Below the pieces are notes generated by a model. It had not been told where the DNA came from. It ran no database searches and worked only from the letters and a program-made list of their open reading frames with translations. A stretch of 64,000 nucleotides of DNA from Anoplopoma fimbria (lineage: Eukaryota > Chordata > Actinopteri > Perciformes > Anoplopomatidae): positions 8,609,476 to 8,673,475 of the forward strand of contig NC_072467.1 of assembly GCF_027596085.1 (NCBI RefSeq), given 5' to 3'. The translations under genes were made by a program, and so were the position numbers. Of the stretch, positions 10,325 through 27,402 are shown one piece after another; position 1 is the first letter of the stretch; the number at the start of each line of letters is the position of its first letter.

Positions 10325-10735
10325 CTCTTGGTTCAGAGTAGATTTATTAAAGTTCTCAAGCAACAATCCAAAGGGCAAAAACAGTCTCAAAGTCAAATAG
10401 GCAGGCAGAGGTCAAAAAATCCAAAAGTCAGAACAGAGTCCAAGGCAAAGGTATCCAAAACACAGAATCCAAACAGGGCAGGTCAAAAATCAGGCAAAGG
10501 TCAAAAATCACAGGCAGACAGAGAAACAAGATTTACGAAACGCTGGAAAGGCTCAGGAATTAACTGGCACGATCTGGCAGAGACTCCAAGGCACACCGGG
10601 CTTAAATACCCACAAACCAATCACCACAAACAGAAATCAGGTGTGCACACAAAATGGCGGGAAAACAAACAAAGACAGGGTGGAGTCAGGGCCACATGGC
10701 TTTTCAAAACAAAAACAGAAAACACTTGACAACAC
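10325..10735 (-). mobile_element. Solo-LTR-like segment, possibly Ty3/Gypsy type
   Basis: On the minus strand the order resembles a fish LTR: a TATA-like gtatttaagcccggtg, then a run of tttgcctg / ttgacct words, then aataaatctactctgaacc as a poly(A) signal near the end. No adjacent gag, pol or env sequence was seen. Borders and target duplication could not be fixed. The 133-codon plus-strand frame over it is only its antisense. Confidence 0.45.
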
Positions 10736-10799
10736 CACATGATCAAAGTGTAAACAAAAAGCACATGTTGCTGGAAAAACAAAAACTCAAACAGCACGG

Positions 10800-11095
10800 T
10801 TACTAACATAGGAATAACGAACACCCGAAGAACACAAGAGCGATTGGATTGTCTTCAATCCACGCAGGTTTATTTGCATCACACAGAGTACAAGCAGACC
10901 TAGTAACCAAGTGGTCACTGTCTCCCAGTTTCTGAGCTCCTGAACTATCACTTAAAGGATCTTGTGGTAGCTATCCATCAAAACCCTCTTTATACTTAAT
11001 TTCCTGGTTATCCATCTGTATACTTATTTTCCTGGTTCCCTCTAAAACCATCATCAGAGGTGACTCCACTTTGTTGTTGGACCACACCCTTTTCC
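10800..11095 (-). mobile_element. Second LTR-like segment
   Basis: Minus strand: a TATA-like gtataaagaggg at about 10987-10998, followed about 110 bp later by gatgcaaataaacctgcg, which looks like a poly(A) region. No internal coding region is present. It does not match the neighbouring LTR-like segment, so the two are not a pair. Low confidence; it could be an unrelated repeat. Confidence 0.3.
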
Positions 11096-11324
11096 CTTAC
11101 CACCTGGCTTGGTATCCTGTTTCTCATGCACAAAATCGAGCTCCTGTCTCTAAAAAGAGTGAACTTTTCTTTACCTGTGATTTATATGATGCAATAGTTC
11201 TCAAGTGTGTATATCCTTAAGATAGGTGAGTGGATAACAATGAAAATAAATATGAGATTACTCAAATGGATACATGTTATGTTTTTTAGTACACACATAC
11301 ATTTTCCTACCACATAATGAAAAT

Positions 11325-11715
11325 TTCAGCGTATAGTATGTCAAAAAAACCTTTTAAAGTATAATATGGCAAAAATAGTAATTGTATATTAAGTCGAAGG
11401 TCATAAAAAAGTCATAGTAAATTATGTGGTAAATAAGTAATAAAAAAAGAACAGTATAGTGTGTCAAAAGAAGTCAAGTAGTCATAGCAAAGTCATTTGA
11501 TTTTTATTACTTTTTACATACTGTACTATGACTTTTTTTAACATATTTTACTTTGACTTTTTTGTGACTTTTTTCGACATTCTATTCATTTTTGACATAC
11601 TATGACTTTTTATTAACACTGTACTATTACTTTGGTTGCTTTTTCAATGTACTTTTTGTGACTTTTCAACAAACTTTACTATTGCTTTTTTCAACATACT
11701 ATAGTGTGACTTTTG
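11325..11715. repeat. AT-rich array with orientation switch
   Basis: Positions 11325-11490 carry forward words (agcgtatagtatgtcaaaaa, gtcatagtaaattatg). Positions 11505-11710 carry the reverse complement (acatactgtactatgac, gacttttttcgacattc, acatactatgactttt). The two halves form a large imperfect inverted repeat centred near 11,500. Confidence 0.75.
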
Positions 11716-14700
11716 TGTGTCCATGCGATAAACTAAATAAATTAAGTCATTAGAATTTTGCATTGCATTAATATCAAGTTTATATTAATTACTCAATATT
11801 AAGCTTATATGAAAGTGTGTTAACAAAATAACCTATTTATGTAAAATTGGGATCTGGCATCTGTCTTCAATTACAGGAAAAATAATCAGACTTTGGGCCT
11901 TTTTTATCACATTCAAATAAGATATTAAAGTTTTTTTTTAAATAGCAGATATGCTGTCAAAAGTAGTAACATATCAATTACTTTAAAAAGAAAAAAAAGA
12001 CAAACACACCACATATTTCCAACTATAGCATCCCATAGGCCAAATTAGGTTAATAATGGGTCATTTACTTATTGGCCCCAAACACCCAAATGCTTTCTCA
12101 TAAATTAACTCTGAGCTATCTAGCAACTGACCCTGCAACCAGTGTTGGTTTGAGCGGCCATTCTTCCATCCTCTCTTCTTTTACTTACCCATACAGTATG
12201 TCTTTAAGAAGCAGGTCCATAGAAGAGAAGTATCTGCCAAGAAGTGACAGTGGGGAGCGCAGCCTGTAACGTTTTCCATTGCCGAGATTTAGACCATCGT
12301 GTGCCCGACCCGCTGTCATCGTGTTGAGGTGACGACCCCTCTTTTCCCCTAAACAAGCGTGCGTAGGAGCCAGGAAACCTGTTTGTTTAAAAGTCTCTGT
12401 GTTTCGACCTGAACCTCTGTTGTGTGAAGTTTGGTTTTTTTCTTGGGCCATATGTTTGCGTCCCTGTTTTTAATTTCAATGATCTTACTGTTTCACGTTC
12501 TCCTTCCGCTGTATAGGAGTCGTGTAAAGCATAGTGTCAAGTTAATTGTTAAGCTAATGCTGATGAAAACCCAGCATTTCCTATTTTTGCTGCTTCATAA
12601 TAAAAATGTAAATAACAAAACAACGGCGGACTTTTATTGTGATAAAAATAAAGTGTATAAAGTGTAAATAAATAAAGTGTTTAAATTAGATCTTGAGTTG
12701 GAGACAACAGGTCAACGGATATACCACATAGAAGTGATGTAAAACATCATCAGTCAACTAAAAGCCTGAAGATTAATCTGAGATGCACCTCAGCACTGTG
12801 TGTTAAGATGTTCTAGTAATAAATACAAATAAAAAATAATGAATGAATTAGTTAATTAATTAAAATGTGAAAATGGCATAGGCTACTATGATGGAGGCAT
12901 TAAAAGGCTATTCCAATACTTATGAATAAGTTGTTGCAGCACTTTCTGGGTTGAAACCATTAGTTACACAGATTTGGTGCTAAAATAAAGTATTTTTGAC
13001 CACACGAAAATTGACTTAAAAAATGATCAACAATCCCTTCATAATGCCACAGTATGACACCAGAACTTGAGGTATAGCAAAAATGAATGCTGTGCTTTGG
13101 TGTCAACAACTTTGGACAGTTGGAGGTTTCATCATGAACTGCATTTTTCTGCGATTGGATGGCGAGCACCTCCTCTGTTCTGTAGACTCCTCAGAAACCC
13201 TGTCATACCTATAAAAACAATACATCCTCTGAATGCCCCAGGTCTCTGGTTTGTGGGTGAAAAGTTTGAATGACAGCAGGAGAGCAGAAGGGAGTTGCAA
13301 GGGAGCTTGAGCAGGCGCTGTTTCTTTGTGGTCCGGATGCATGGAGTTCACTTCCTCCTGTCTATTTCTTCTAATAAAATGCTAGTTTTCAGACTGTAAA
13401 ATGTGGAAAAGTCCAATACTGCCTTTTAAATAAATGTGTGTGGGGGTGTGTGGTACCCTGTGTCCCTCCGTAAATTACGCCCTTGATTTCCAGTGTATCT
13501 CTCTTCCTTTATTTCTGCTGGTTAGGATCACTTAAACATATACTGGAACAGATCAGATCTTACTTTGCTAACCATTACCAGCAACAAGAGCTTCTGAAGA
13601 GTAACGTCTATATCAGGATTAATCATTCATGTCCAGAGCCTGTGGCCTTCTGACCTGAGCTTCTGGGAGTTTCCAGTTTGAACTGAAAAGCATGGGGGTC
13701 CCAGTAGGTCGCCCTACACTATTCTTAATTAGCTGGCATTACTGGAGTTTAACAGCTGTGACACTGGAGCGAGCCGCTGGGGAAGCACACAGAGCTGCTG
13801 CAAGCAGATGATGGTCTTGATGACTGATTCCGGTCCATTTACACACGTGCATAATGCATCATAAGACATATGCAGGCAAAGTGGATGCTTTCAACTCCCT
13901 GGAGGTCTTTGAGGAACTTCACATTGATCCATTTTGTATTCCTGAGTCTTGGTGTATCCATATTAAATACAAGATCTCTGTGTGATCTCAAAGATCATTA
14001 CTACATTCATGCCACAGTACATCTGCTTCTCTATAGCCACCGTTGGATTATCTATGTTTGATTTCCTCTTGTTCAATCCTTATCTATATTGCATGAATGC
14101 ACACTGCCACCTATTGGATAGTTACTGACACCAGCAGCTCATTACCTCAGATGTACAGTTTATCTCTGCAGTACACTCCGGTGGGATTTCCCAACGCTGT
14201 ATCTAAGGGTCCTTGAAAGAGTTCATGGTTCTTTCTGGCATCATGAATTACAATGAAGCTCTAATATTTTTACATTTATTAAAAATTGTCCAATGCACAA
14301 TGTATTATGAGTGTACATTAAAAATCCTTATTTTTACTTACTGCGGTATTTTATACCCATTTACATTGTGAACAGTAACATCATAAAGTGTTAATACATA
14401 TTAAAAACAAAATTGTAAATGAGGCTCTTGTGCTTCATGCATATCTGTTTCCAGGTTTCAAGAGTCTGATCCCCCAACATGTCCAGTGGAGCTGCTCAGT
14501 AGCAAACAGACTGTGGTTATACTGGGCAGCTTCCAGGTGTCACTGAGAGCAGGATGTTCGTGAAAGGAGGAGCGCTGCTGACAGCAAAAGTACCCTGAAT
14601 AAATAAAGGATTAAATGAGAATAGCCCTCCATCATTTAATCATTTAAATAGATGTAATTTACCTTTCAGCCTTTAGAGGACACTGTACGTCCACAAGCAG

Positions 14701-14909
14701 CAGCAGCAGCATGGTAGACAGGAGTAAACCGTAACAGCACCTGAGGGACAAGTACTTAGTACAAAACCTAAATAAATGAGTGGGGAAACATCACTGAATG
14801 GTTTGATTTGTACAACATTGATGTGATAAATATGCTGTAGCTTTCACATTCACCTCATCTTAACCCAACATTTCTACACATATGGGAGATCTTAGACCAA
14901 CATATTAGA
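11716..14909. other. Intergenic sequence without recognised features
   Basis: AT-rich and mostly unique, with a few short open frames lacking splice context. No gene, RNA gene or mobile element was recognised. Confidence 0.5.
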
Positions 14910-15447
14910 CAGTGGTGGAAGTACAACTATCAAACTATACAAATACAGTGTTTCATTCAACAGCAGTACAAAATAATTATTTGCTAAATGTACTGAAAGT
15001 ATGAAAATTAAAATAACCTAATGCAGCAGAAGTTCCCTAGTTGTAACTACTTCATGTAGAATTGGCTAGATTAGTTCCTAACCTAACTGTCAGCCCCCTC
15101 AGAAGGGTTGATGGATAAATCTTGGGGATTGTGAGATGACCAATGGGGGAGCAAATAATAAAAAACAAAATTCTGCATCAGATGGTTTTATTTACTTTTC
15201 TCAAATCTTACATTTTTGTGAAATTCTGGGTCTAAAACAGTTATTCACACGAAACCATCTGAGAAGCTTAAAGGGGAAATATCAGTCTTTCTTTCATGTA
15301 AAATCTTGTTAACTAGTAAAATTTGTTATGGCTTACAGACAAATGTAGTGAAGTGAAATGTATTTCCCTCTGAAGAGGAGAGGTGAACATTAACCACAAA
15401 TGCTAAAGTACAAGTACCTCAAATTTGTTCTCAAAAAGCAGTACTGC
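14910..15447 (+). mobile_element. hAT-like MITE, copy 1 (decayed)
   Basis: It starts cagtggtggaagtac and ends in a segment reading aaatgtagtgaagtgaaatg, atttccctctgaag and agtacaagtacctcaaat. The same order of words is seen at 20766-21413. I recognise it as a non-autonomous DNA element widespread in teleost introns. The right end is decayed and approximate, and no target duplication is visible. Confidence 0.6.
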
Positions 15448-20427
<4,980 letters not shown>

Positions 20428-20765
20428 TTACTCAAAACCACTCTCAGCCCCTATTCTCTGTGTCCCAGTCTGACAGGTGACATTTGGAGCGGTTCAGGAG
20501 ATGTATGTGCCATTTGTATCCGTGGCAGGGTCAGAGCATGTTACATGACCTGCAGGACAGAGAGCTAGAGAAAAGATACTAATCTTGCCTAGGGAATCAA
20601 TACGGCACAGAGAGGGACTGATAATTGACCGCTGTCAATCAATCAGGGCTGTGTTTGTGCAGCCATTAAACGTCTCTTTGTGAGAGGAGGAAGTACAATA
20701 GGAGCAGCCAAGATAGAGAATAAAAGCTTAACATTTTTTCTCACCATTTATGATGTTAGAATCTA

Positions 20766-21413
20766 CAGTGGTGGAAGAAGTATTCAGATCCTTCAATTAA
20801 AGCAATACTGCAATATTAAAATACACCAAGACCGTATTCATATAATCAATACAACATACAAATAAGATAAGAAGATAAAATTGCCCAGCAGTACATAAAG
20901 TAGTTAAAAATAGTCCCATCTTTACCAGATACAACATGAAAGTGATCATCAGTACTTATTATCAATTAATTAGTTTACTTTTATTTATGGTGCTTTAAAC
21001 ATATTTTGATGCTGATACCTTTGTACTTTAACTTTTAACATTTTGATGCATGCATTTTACTTGTAGTATTTCTCACTGTGGAATTGCTACTTTGACTTAA
21101 ATACAATTTCTGAGTGCTTTTCCAGTTGTTGAATGTGGAGCTAATTTTAACAGTTTCCTCTACTGTTGTTTAGTTTAATTTATAACAATGCATTATGTTT
21201 TAATATCTGACCATATGTGTTGTTTAGAAAAACTCTTAATCTGTAAAATAACTGCCTGTAGACATCAGACACATTTTAGTGGACTAAAATGTACAATATT
21301 TTCCACTTAAATGAAATGAAGTAAAAGTATGGAAATAATAAAACATGAGTACCTCAAACGTGTTCTCAAGTACAGGACTACAATGCAATGTATTTAATTA
21401 CTTTGTGGCACTG
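20766..21413 (+). mobile_element. hAT-like MITE, copy 2, about 650 bp
   Basis: It begins cagtggtggaagaagtattc and ends atttaattactttgtggcactg, consistent with decayed terminal inverted repeats of the cagtggtgg type. Inside are tttgatgcatgcattttact, agtttaatttataacaatgc and gtacctcaaacgtgttctca, in the order familiar from this teleost element. The flanks agaatcta (20758-20765) and aaaatcca (21414-21421) agree at 6 of 8 positions, fitting an old 8-bp hAT target duplication. It encodes no protein. Confidence 0.7.
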
Positions 21414-22982
21414 AAAATCCAACGGATCTGTGGTTTGAAATTGCCTGAATCATTTTTATATGTTGTTGCTATCAAAGAAATGTCACCTCAGAGACTTGTG
21501 TTGTGAGACGGTAAATGTTAAAAAAAAAAATTGAACACGTCAGATCATCTGTAACTTGCAACGGGAATTTCACAATACAGTTAGGGTAATCTTTCATGAT
21601 TTGATAAACACAGCTTTTCACTGTTGGGTTTGATGACATTGTGTAGGACAGAATCTCAGTCGGGGGTTTTCGTCACTAATTATCTGAGGAAAGATGCTGC
21701 ATATACACTCTGCAGTCATGAAGGAATCAGTTACATAAACAAGAGTATTTCCATAAACATGTCTGTGACAAGAGTGATTGAACACCGCGTCTGCTCCAGC
21801 TAGAATGTTCGACTGTGTTAATGGGTGGTGTAGTCAGCTACGTCTGCACCACAGAGGTTACACACATGTAGACCTACAAACACACACACACACACACACA
21901 CACAGTACACCAGAGGCGTAGACTACAAATGCATGTGATGTTCGGAGAGGAGGTGACATCAGAATATGCAAAAAAGACTTTGCCGCAGGCCTAGAGATTT
22001 TTAATGATGAATCCATTCATTATAGAATAAGGTCATTATGCTTTTGTTGTCATGAAATGTACACATTCATCATCAGTCCACCCAGGACCGAGTCCATTGT
22101 CCCTCTTCTCCGGACGACCTTGAATGGAAAATTTATAAAGCGAAAAAATAACAAACACACACAAATACAAGCACAGACACGGCGCAAACATGCATACTAG
22201 TGCACAAATCAACATCCCCAAGGACAGCAAACATACACACCATGAAATATTTTACTAAACCACGTACATTTCATCAGACCGTTTAAAAAGCGAGAAAGGA
22301 AATGCAACACAATGATGCCTTTTTTTTTGTTCGTGTGTTGTTCAGCTGTTTCATATCCTTACCAGAGACTAAACCAGATATATGAGCCTGTAATGAAACA
22401 TTTTATGCTAATTGTATTTGTTTATGAGCAAATTAATGGCAGCCGTGCAAAACGGATGATGATGTGAGCACATACACAACATGATAGGATTCCTGAGGAA
22501 TTCATTAGCTGTTTGCAGGTAATTAGAGGAAATAATTAAGGTGATTAGAGTGTGTCTTGTGCACATATATACGCACACACACATTCAAACACACACTTGT
22601 ACGGTAGACCTCAAAAGATCTCCGTTGTTGCCCCTCCCTGTTTTTCTGCAACTCTTTGTGGAAAGTGCTGACAGTGCTGTCTAGAATAACCCAATCACTG
22701 AACACAGAGGGATTTTGATCCCTCTTTCTCCCCTCATCTTCGCCTTCCTCGCTGGTCTCCTGTTTGCGAGGTTCCCCTCCAGTCACAAATCCCTCATACG
22801 GGGCCTGGCCACAATCTGACACATGCAGAGGTGGCATATTGGTGCACCAAAGATACAATCGAGTGGAGAGCTCTGGCAACACAATGCAGGAGTGATAAAT
22901 CAACAAGCTAGAACTCCCCAATATAGACAGCACAGCATCACAGACAATGGCCTGCTGTCCATCTGAATAGCAGAGTGGTATT
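21414..22982. other. Intergenic sequence
   Basis: Mostly unique, with a short (CA)n at about 21884-21904. The 157-codon minus-strand frame at 22523-22996 has no recognisable domain or splice context and is probably spurious. Confidence 0.5.
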
Positions 22983-23140
<158 letters not shown>

Positions 23141-23415
23141 TAATGGAGCACTCAGCCATGCATGTCCTGCAAAAAATCAAATGTTCATGTGTGTAGCAGG
23201 AGCTGTAACATGGAGGCTAAAACCTGCTGATTATCTGAGTGTAATAAGCAAGCAGCCTCTTCTCCAGTGTAATTGGTCTGCAGTGGATCTGCAGCCGAAG
23301 CTCGTTAGTGTCACAGCAGAAATAATCACGCAGTAAAAACCCCTCCTGTGACTGATCACCATATATCATACACATGCACACTTACAGATGCATGAATGAT
23401 TCCCTCATACACACT

Positions 23416-23531
<116 letters not shown>

Positions 23532-25190
23532 GTTAGTAATAATGCAGATTGGTGCATTAATGCAGGATCTTGAGAGTGAGCGTAATAGCTTGCCATGTGA
23601 GTTGGAGGCGATTTGATTTATTTGGATACATCTTTGTTGCCATTTTGTGTTACAAAATTGTTAAAAACGCTATTACTTAAAAAAGGCAGAAGTGCCTATG
23701 CAAATGTAATTTTAAGTTTAATCTTTTCTCCACTGAAATATGGGAGTCTCCTTCTGAAACACTGTATTATGATTCTCTGAAACTGACACGGTCCAATATC
23801 TTTCGCATTCAAATCCTTCAAGTTTAATAATATGAGATCTTGTGGTGATACGACTTGATGCTGCCTCTTTTTCTCAGCAAAGCAGAGATTTATTTCTTCC
23901 ACTTTTCTCTCTTATTTTTATTTCTCTTTCATATATTGTTCTCTGAGAAAATGTTTGTTTATGAAAATAATTTATATTTCAAATGATGCAATTTGATCCA
24001 ATCAGTTCCTGATTCAGTTTTGAGAAATTCATCTCAAATAATTAAAGTAAATTACTTATTTTCTTCCTTTTCAAATATACCCTGAATGTAAATGACAAGT
24101 CATATACTTTATCTGGTTCGACTGCTGCAGAAATACCTCTGTATACTGTATCTGCATGTTGTTCTAGATATGGGAGCAATAGGACAAACCTGCTCCTGAT
24201 TCCAGCCTTACAATTGCAGAAAAATATCCCTGAAGCCACTGATGTGCCTTAGAGAGAAATTGTTCTACACGAGCGCTCCTATAAGAAATACTGAGTAGAT
24301 GGCACTGGAGCTATTATGGTTAAAAGAGTGTAGACCCTTTCATTGTTTAAGATGAAGGTGAAAGGCAGTATGTGTGCGTGTGTGTGTGGGCGGTGACTGA
24401 TGATCCTGATTCAGAGAGGGGACCTACACACCGTCTGAAACAGAATCAAACTCCGACACCCAGGTATACGCCACCTGCACCAGAAGTCATTTAAATGTCC
24501 TCCTGGGCCATCGTAGCATCAGGAAAATTCAATCACCCTGTCTGCTGTTGGAGCGAGGACAACGTTCTCTGAGATTACTTGCAAATAAACTTAATAGCTA
24601 AGAGCATTAAATGCTGGTTGTTGCTAGCACTGCTGCCAATAGTGAATAAATGATTTTGGCAGTGTATACAGACAGGGAAATCAATACCAGAGGGTTTTCT
24701 GTGGCGTTGGGCTTCTGTATTCATGTAAACATGGGAAGTGGTTTTCTTCACACCTCAGAGCGAGATTACCTCTCACCACTGGAGGCTTGCCCGAATGCAG
24801 AGGAAGATGCAGCTCTCAGCTTGAGTCTGCCACCGGCAGGAAGATGATATTTGAGCATCACCTATTCTAATACGACGTATGCAAATATCAAGATTTTTTC
24901 TTTTTTCTTGTTGCCCACGCTACATGTCAGTGTAGGGGGGGAAAGAAAATCTCTGCTTTGATAAGTGAGTGTTCAAGCAGAATAACTGTTGCACATTTAG
25001 TGACAGCTGCCTAGAAGGGTTTAAATTGTGTGATCAGTGATAAGCTGAGGCAATATTTCATGAAGTGTTTCTGTTATATGCTTAGTCTAAGCTCTTTTTG
25101 CCGTCCCTTCCCCTGTTATGACCCCTCTCTCCATATCTCCATCCAGACTTCGGTTAGGGGGCAAATGGAGGGACGGAGATGGGAGACTGA

Positions 25191-25235
25191 GAGGAGGAGG
25201 AGGAGGAGGAGGAGGAGGAGGAGGAGGAGGAGGAG
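25191..25235. repeat. (GGA)n trinucleotide repeat
   Basis: About 15 purine-only units. The run of Arg or Leu codons in nearby open frames comes from this repeat, not from a gene. Confidence 0.95.
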
Positions 25236-26479
25236 CAGTGGTGTGAGGGGGCTACTGCTCAGCCATAGTGACCGGGTGAAAAGGCAGTGCAGATGTAATT
25301 TGTCCTCAATGGCTGTTTGGGAAGAGTAATTGTGGTGACATTGGCGGGTCGATAGTATGGATTTTTTGTTTGGAGTGCCCTGTGTGTGTGGTGCTAAGGG
25401 GAGGCCAGGAAATATAACACTGCTGCTCAAATACAATAAAAATGGATCGTGGGTGTGGTGGTTGTTTGCAGAGCTGGTAGCCATCGTTTGGCTGTGGATG
25501 TCATACTGTAGCTGCTGTGGTTATCAAATACACCCCACCGTTCTGCCCTATTAACACCAAATGTTCGAGGCTTCAAAAAGGTCTTTCACACAGGTTTAAA
25601 TGCTGGAACAAAAACATCAGTTAAGACGTGTTTTTACCAGAGCAAATGTGTGGCTGTATAAACTATACAAACGAGGGGCTGTGTGCTGAAACAAATGCGA
25701 TTTGTTAAGCCCTTTTTGATGTACTTCCCAGGAAATCATGACATATTGGTAACGACACAGCACTCGAAAGGGTTTTTAGCAGAAGCGTTTGGATGTTAGC
25801 GCTATAGTGTGTTACTAATTTTAAAGTAAATGTGGAGGTTTTTGCTAAATAAAAGGGGTTGGTTGGTTCACCCTAGTTCTAGTGATTGTAAAGTAGCAGA
25901 AGGGGGTAAGGAAGAAGCCCTAGGGGCGGCCAGTGGACGCCAGCTCTGGTGTCCCAGTCAACTCTAACATGATCAGGCAATGGTGTGTGAGCACAATGTG
26001 TTTTGTCCACCCTAAGAAATGTAATGAGGGAGAAGAAAAGGGGTAAAGACACAATGGAGAGACATACACTCTCTGTCTGGCATTAGATGAAGCCTCTTGG
26101 GGGTGTAAGGTCAGTATGTATACCATTGTGATTTTATAAACACTCACATAAACGTGCACATGAAAAAACACACCTCTTAGTAAACCTAAATTTAAACAGG
26201 TAAAAAAGCCTCTTTGTGATTAAAATCTGTTTTCCTAGGGAGAGCTGGCCTAGTAATGCATATGCATGCCATCCCTCAAAACAATCTGTGGCACTGACTG
26301 TATTCTGCAGGGGGATTTTGTGTGTGTGATCTGTCTGATGTATCTATGTAAAAAACACTGTACCTCCTCTTCGCCTTCTCATTGCCCTCTACTTATCTTT
26401 AGGTGTCAGCAGCACATGCACACACCTACAGTACATCTACATTATTTCTTTTTGGCACTCCTGGTGAATGTGCTCCACC

Positions 26480-26960
26480 ACGTTGATAATGAACAGTGTG
26501 AGTCCCGTCTTGATAGGACGCAGCCCACTAAGCCAGGGCCACCTCGTCGAACACAGCCAGGCCAGACCCGTCCGTGTCAGCCCTGTCATCTTACATCAGG
26601 TCCTGTTTCACTCCAAAGCGGTGCTCTTTGGGTAAAACCATTAACAGAGCCAACAGACACAAACAGGACTACTTTTGACACTCAGCCGCCGCCCTGACGT
26701 AACCGAGCGCGACACCTGACGTGGGGAAAAGGTCACACGACTCGTCAAAGGGACAGGGGTGCCTCTGATGGAGGACGCGAGGACTCAAAAACGGACGCCT
26801 CCCGACGGTGATGATGGACACATGGCTGAAGCATGGCCTTCTGGGAGCGGTGGGAGGAGTGGACGTCCTGCCGAGAACTGTCCCTTCCGGTTCCTCCGGC
26901 CCGCTGATGAGTGGTGTCCTCACCGATCTTACATGATGAGGCTCACGCTAAGAAGGCAAA
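26480..26960. promoter_or_regulatory. GC-rich block with two CRE-like sites
   Basis: The block is more GC- and CpG-rich than its surroundings and holds tgacgtaa (26695-26702) and tgacgtgg (26717-26724), 22 bp apart. These match CREB/ATF-type sites. It may be a regulatory element or the promoter of a noncoding transcript; there is no independent support. Confidence 0.25.
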
Positions 26961-27283
26961 TCAAATGTTGTTAAGTGTGGACAGTTTCACATGTAATCAG
27001 AGCGGTCACATCTGATGTTGGTGCTTGTAAAAGTTTAGCAGATATTCACACTGTTGCTAATCAACCTCAACAAAAGTGCTTCAAAATATGTATGCATTAC
27101 TCTAAAATCTTAGATAATTGTAAATTATAACAAGATTAAGTTGCATAAAATGTTATATAGCCTACAGTATATTGTTGGAGCTTGTGCAAAATATACTGAA
27201 TTATATTATAAGAGGCTAAGCACAGGATCACAGGATGCAGCTACTGTGCCCTTGCAATATTGATAGCGCAAACAGCAATTAAA

Positions 27284-27402
<119 letters not shown>

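Noticed and set aside
10328..10729. 133-codon Lys/Gln-rich plus-strand frame
   Set aside because: It is the antisense of an LTR-like segment and not a gene.
12072..12269. 65-codon frame with a plausible C-terminus (RSRSIEEKYLPRSDSGERSL)
   Set aside because: It looks somewhat protein-like but has no splice sites, no domain and no homologue that I recognise.
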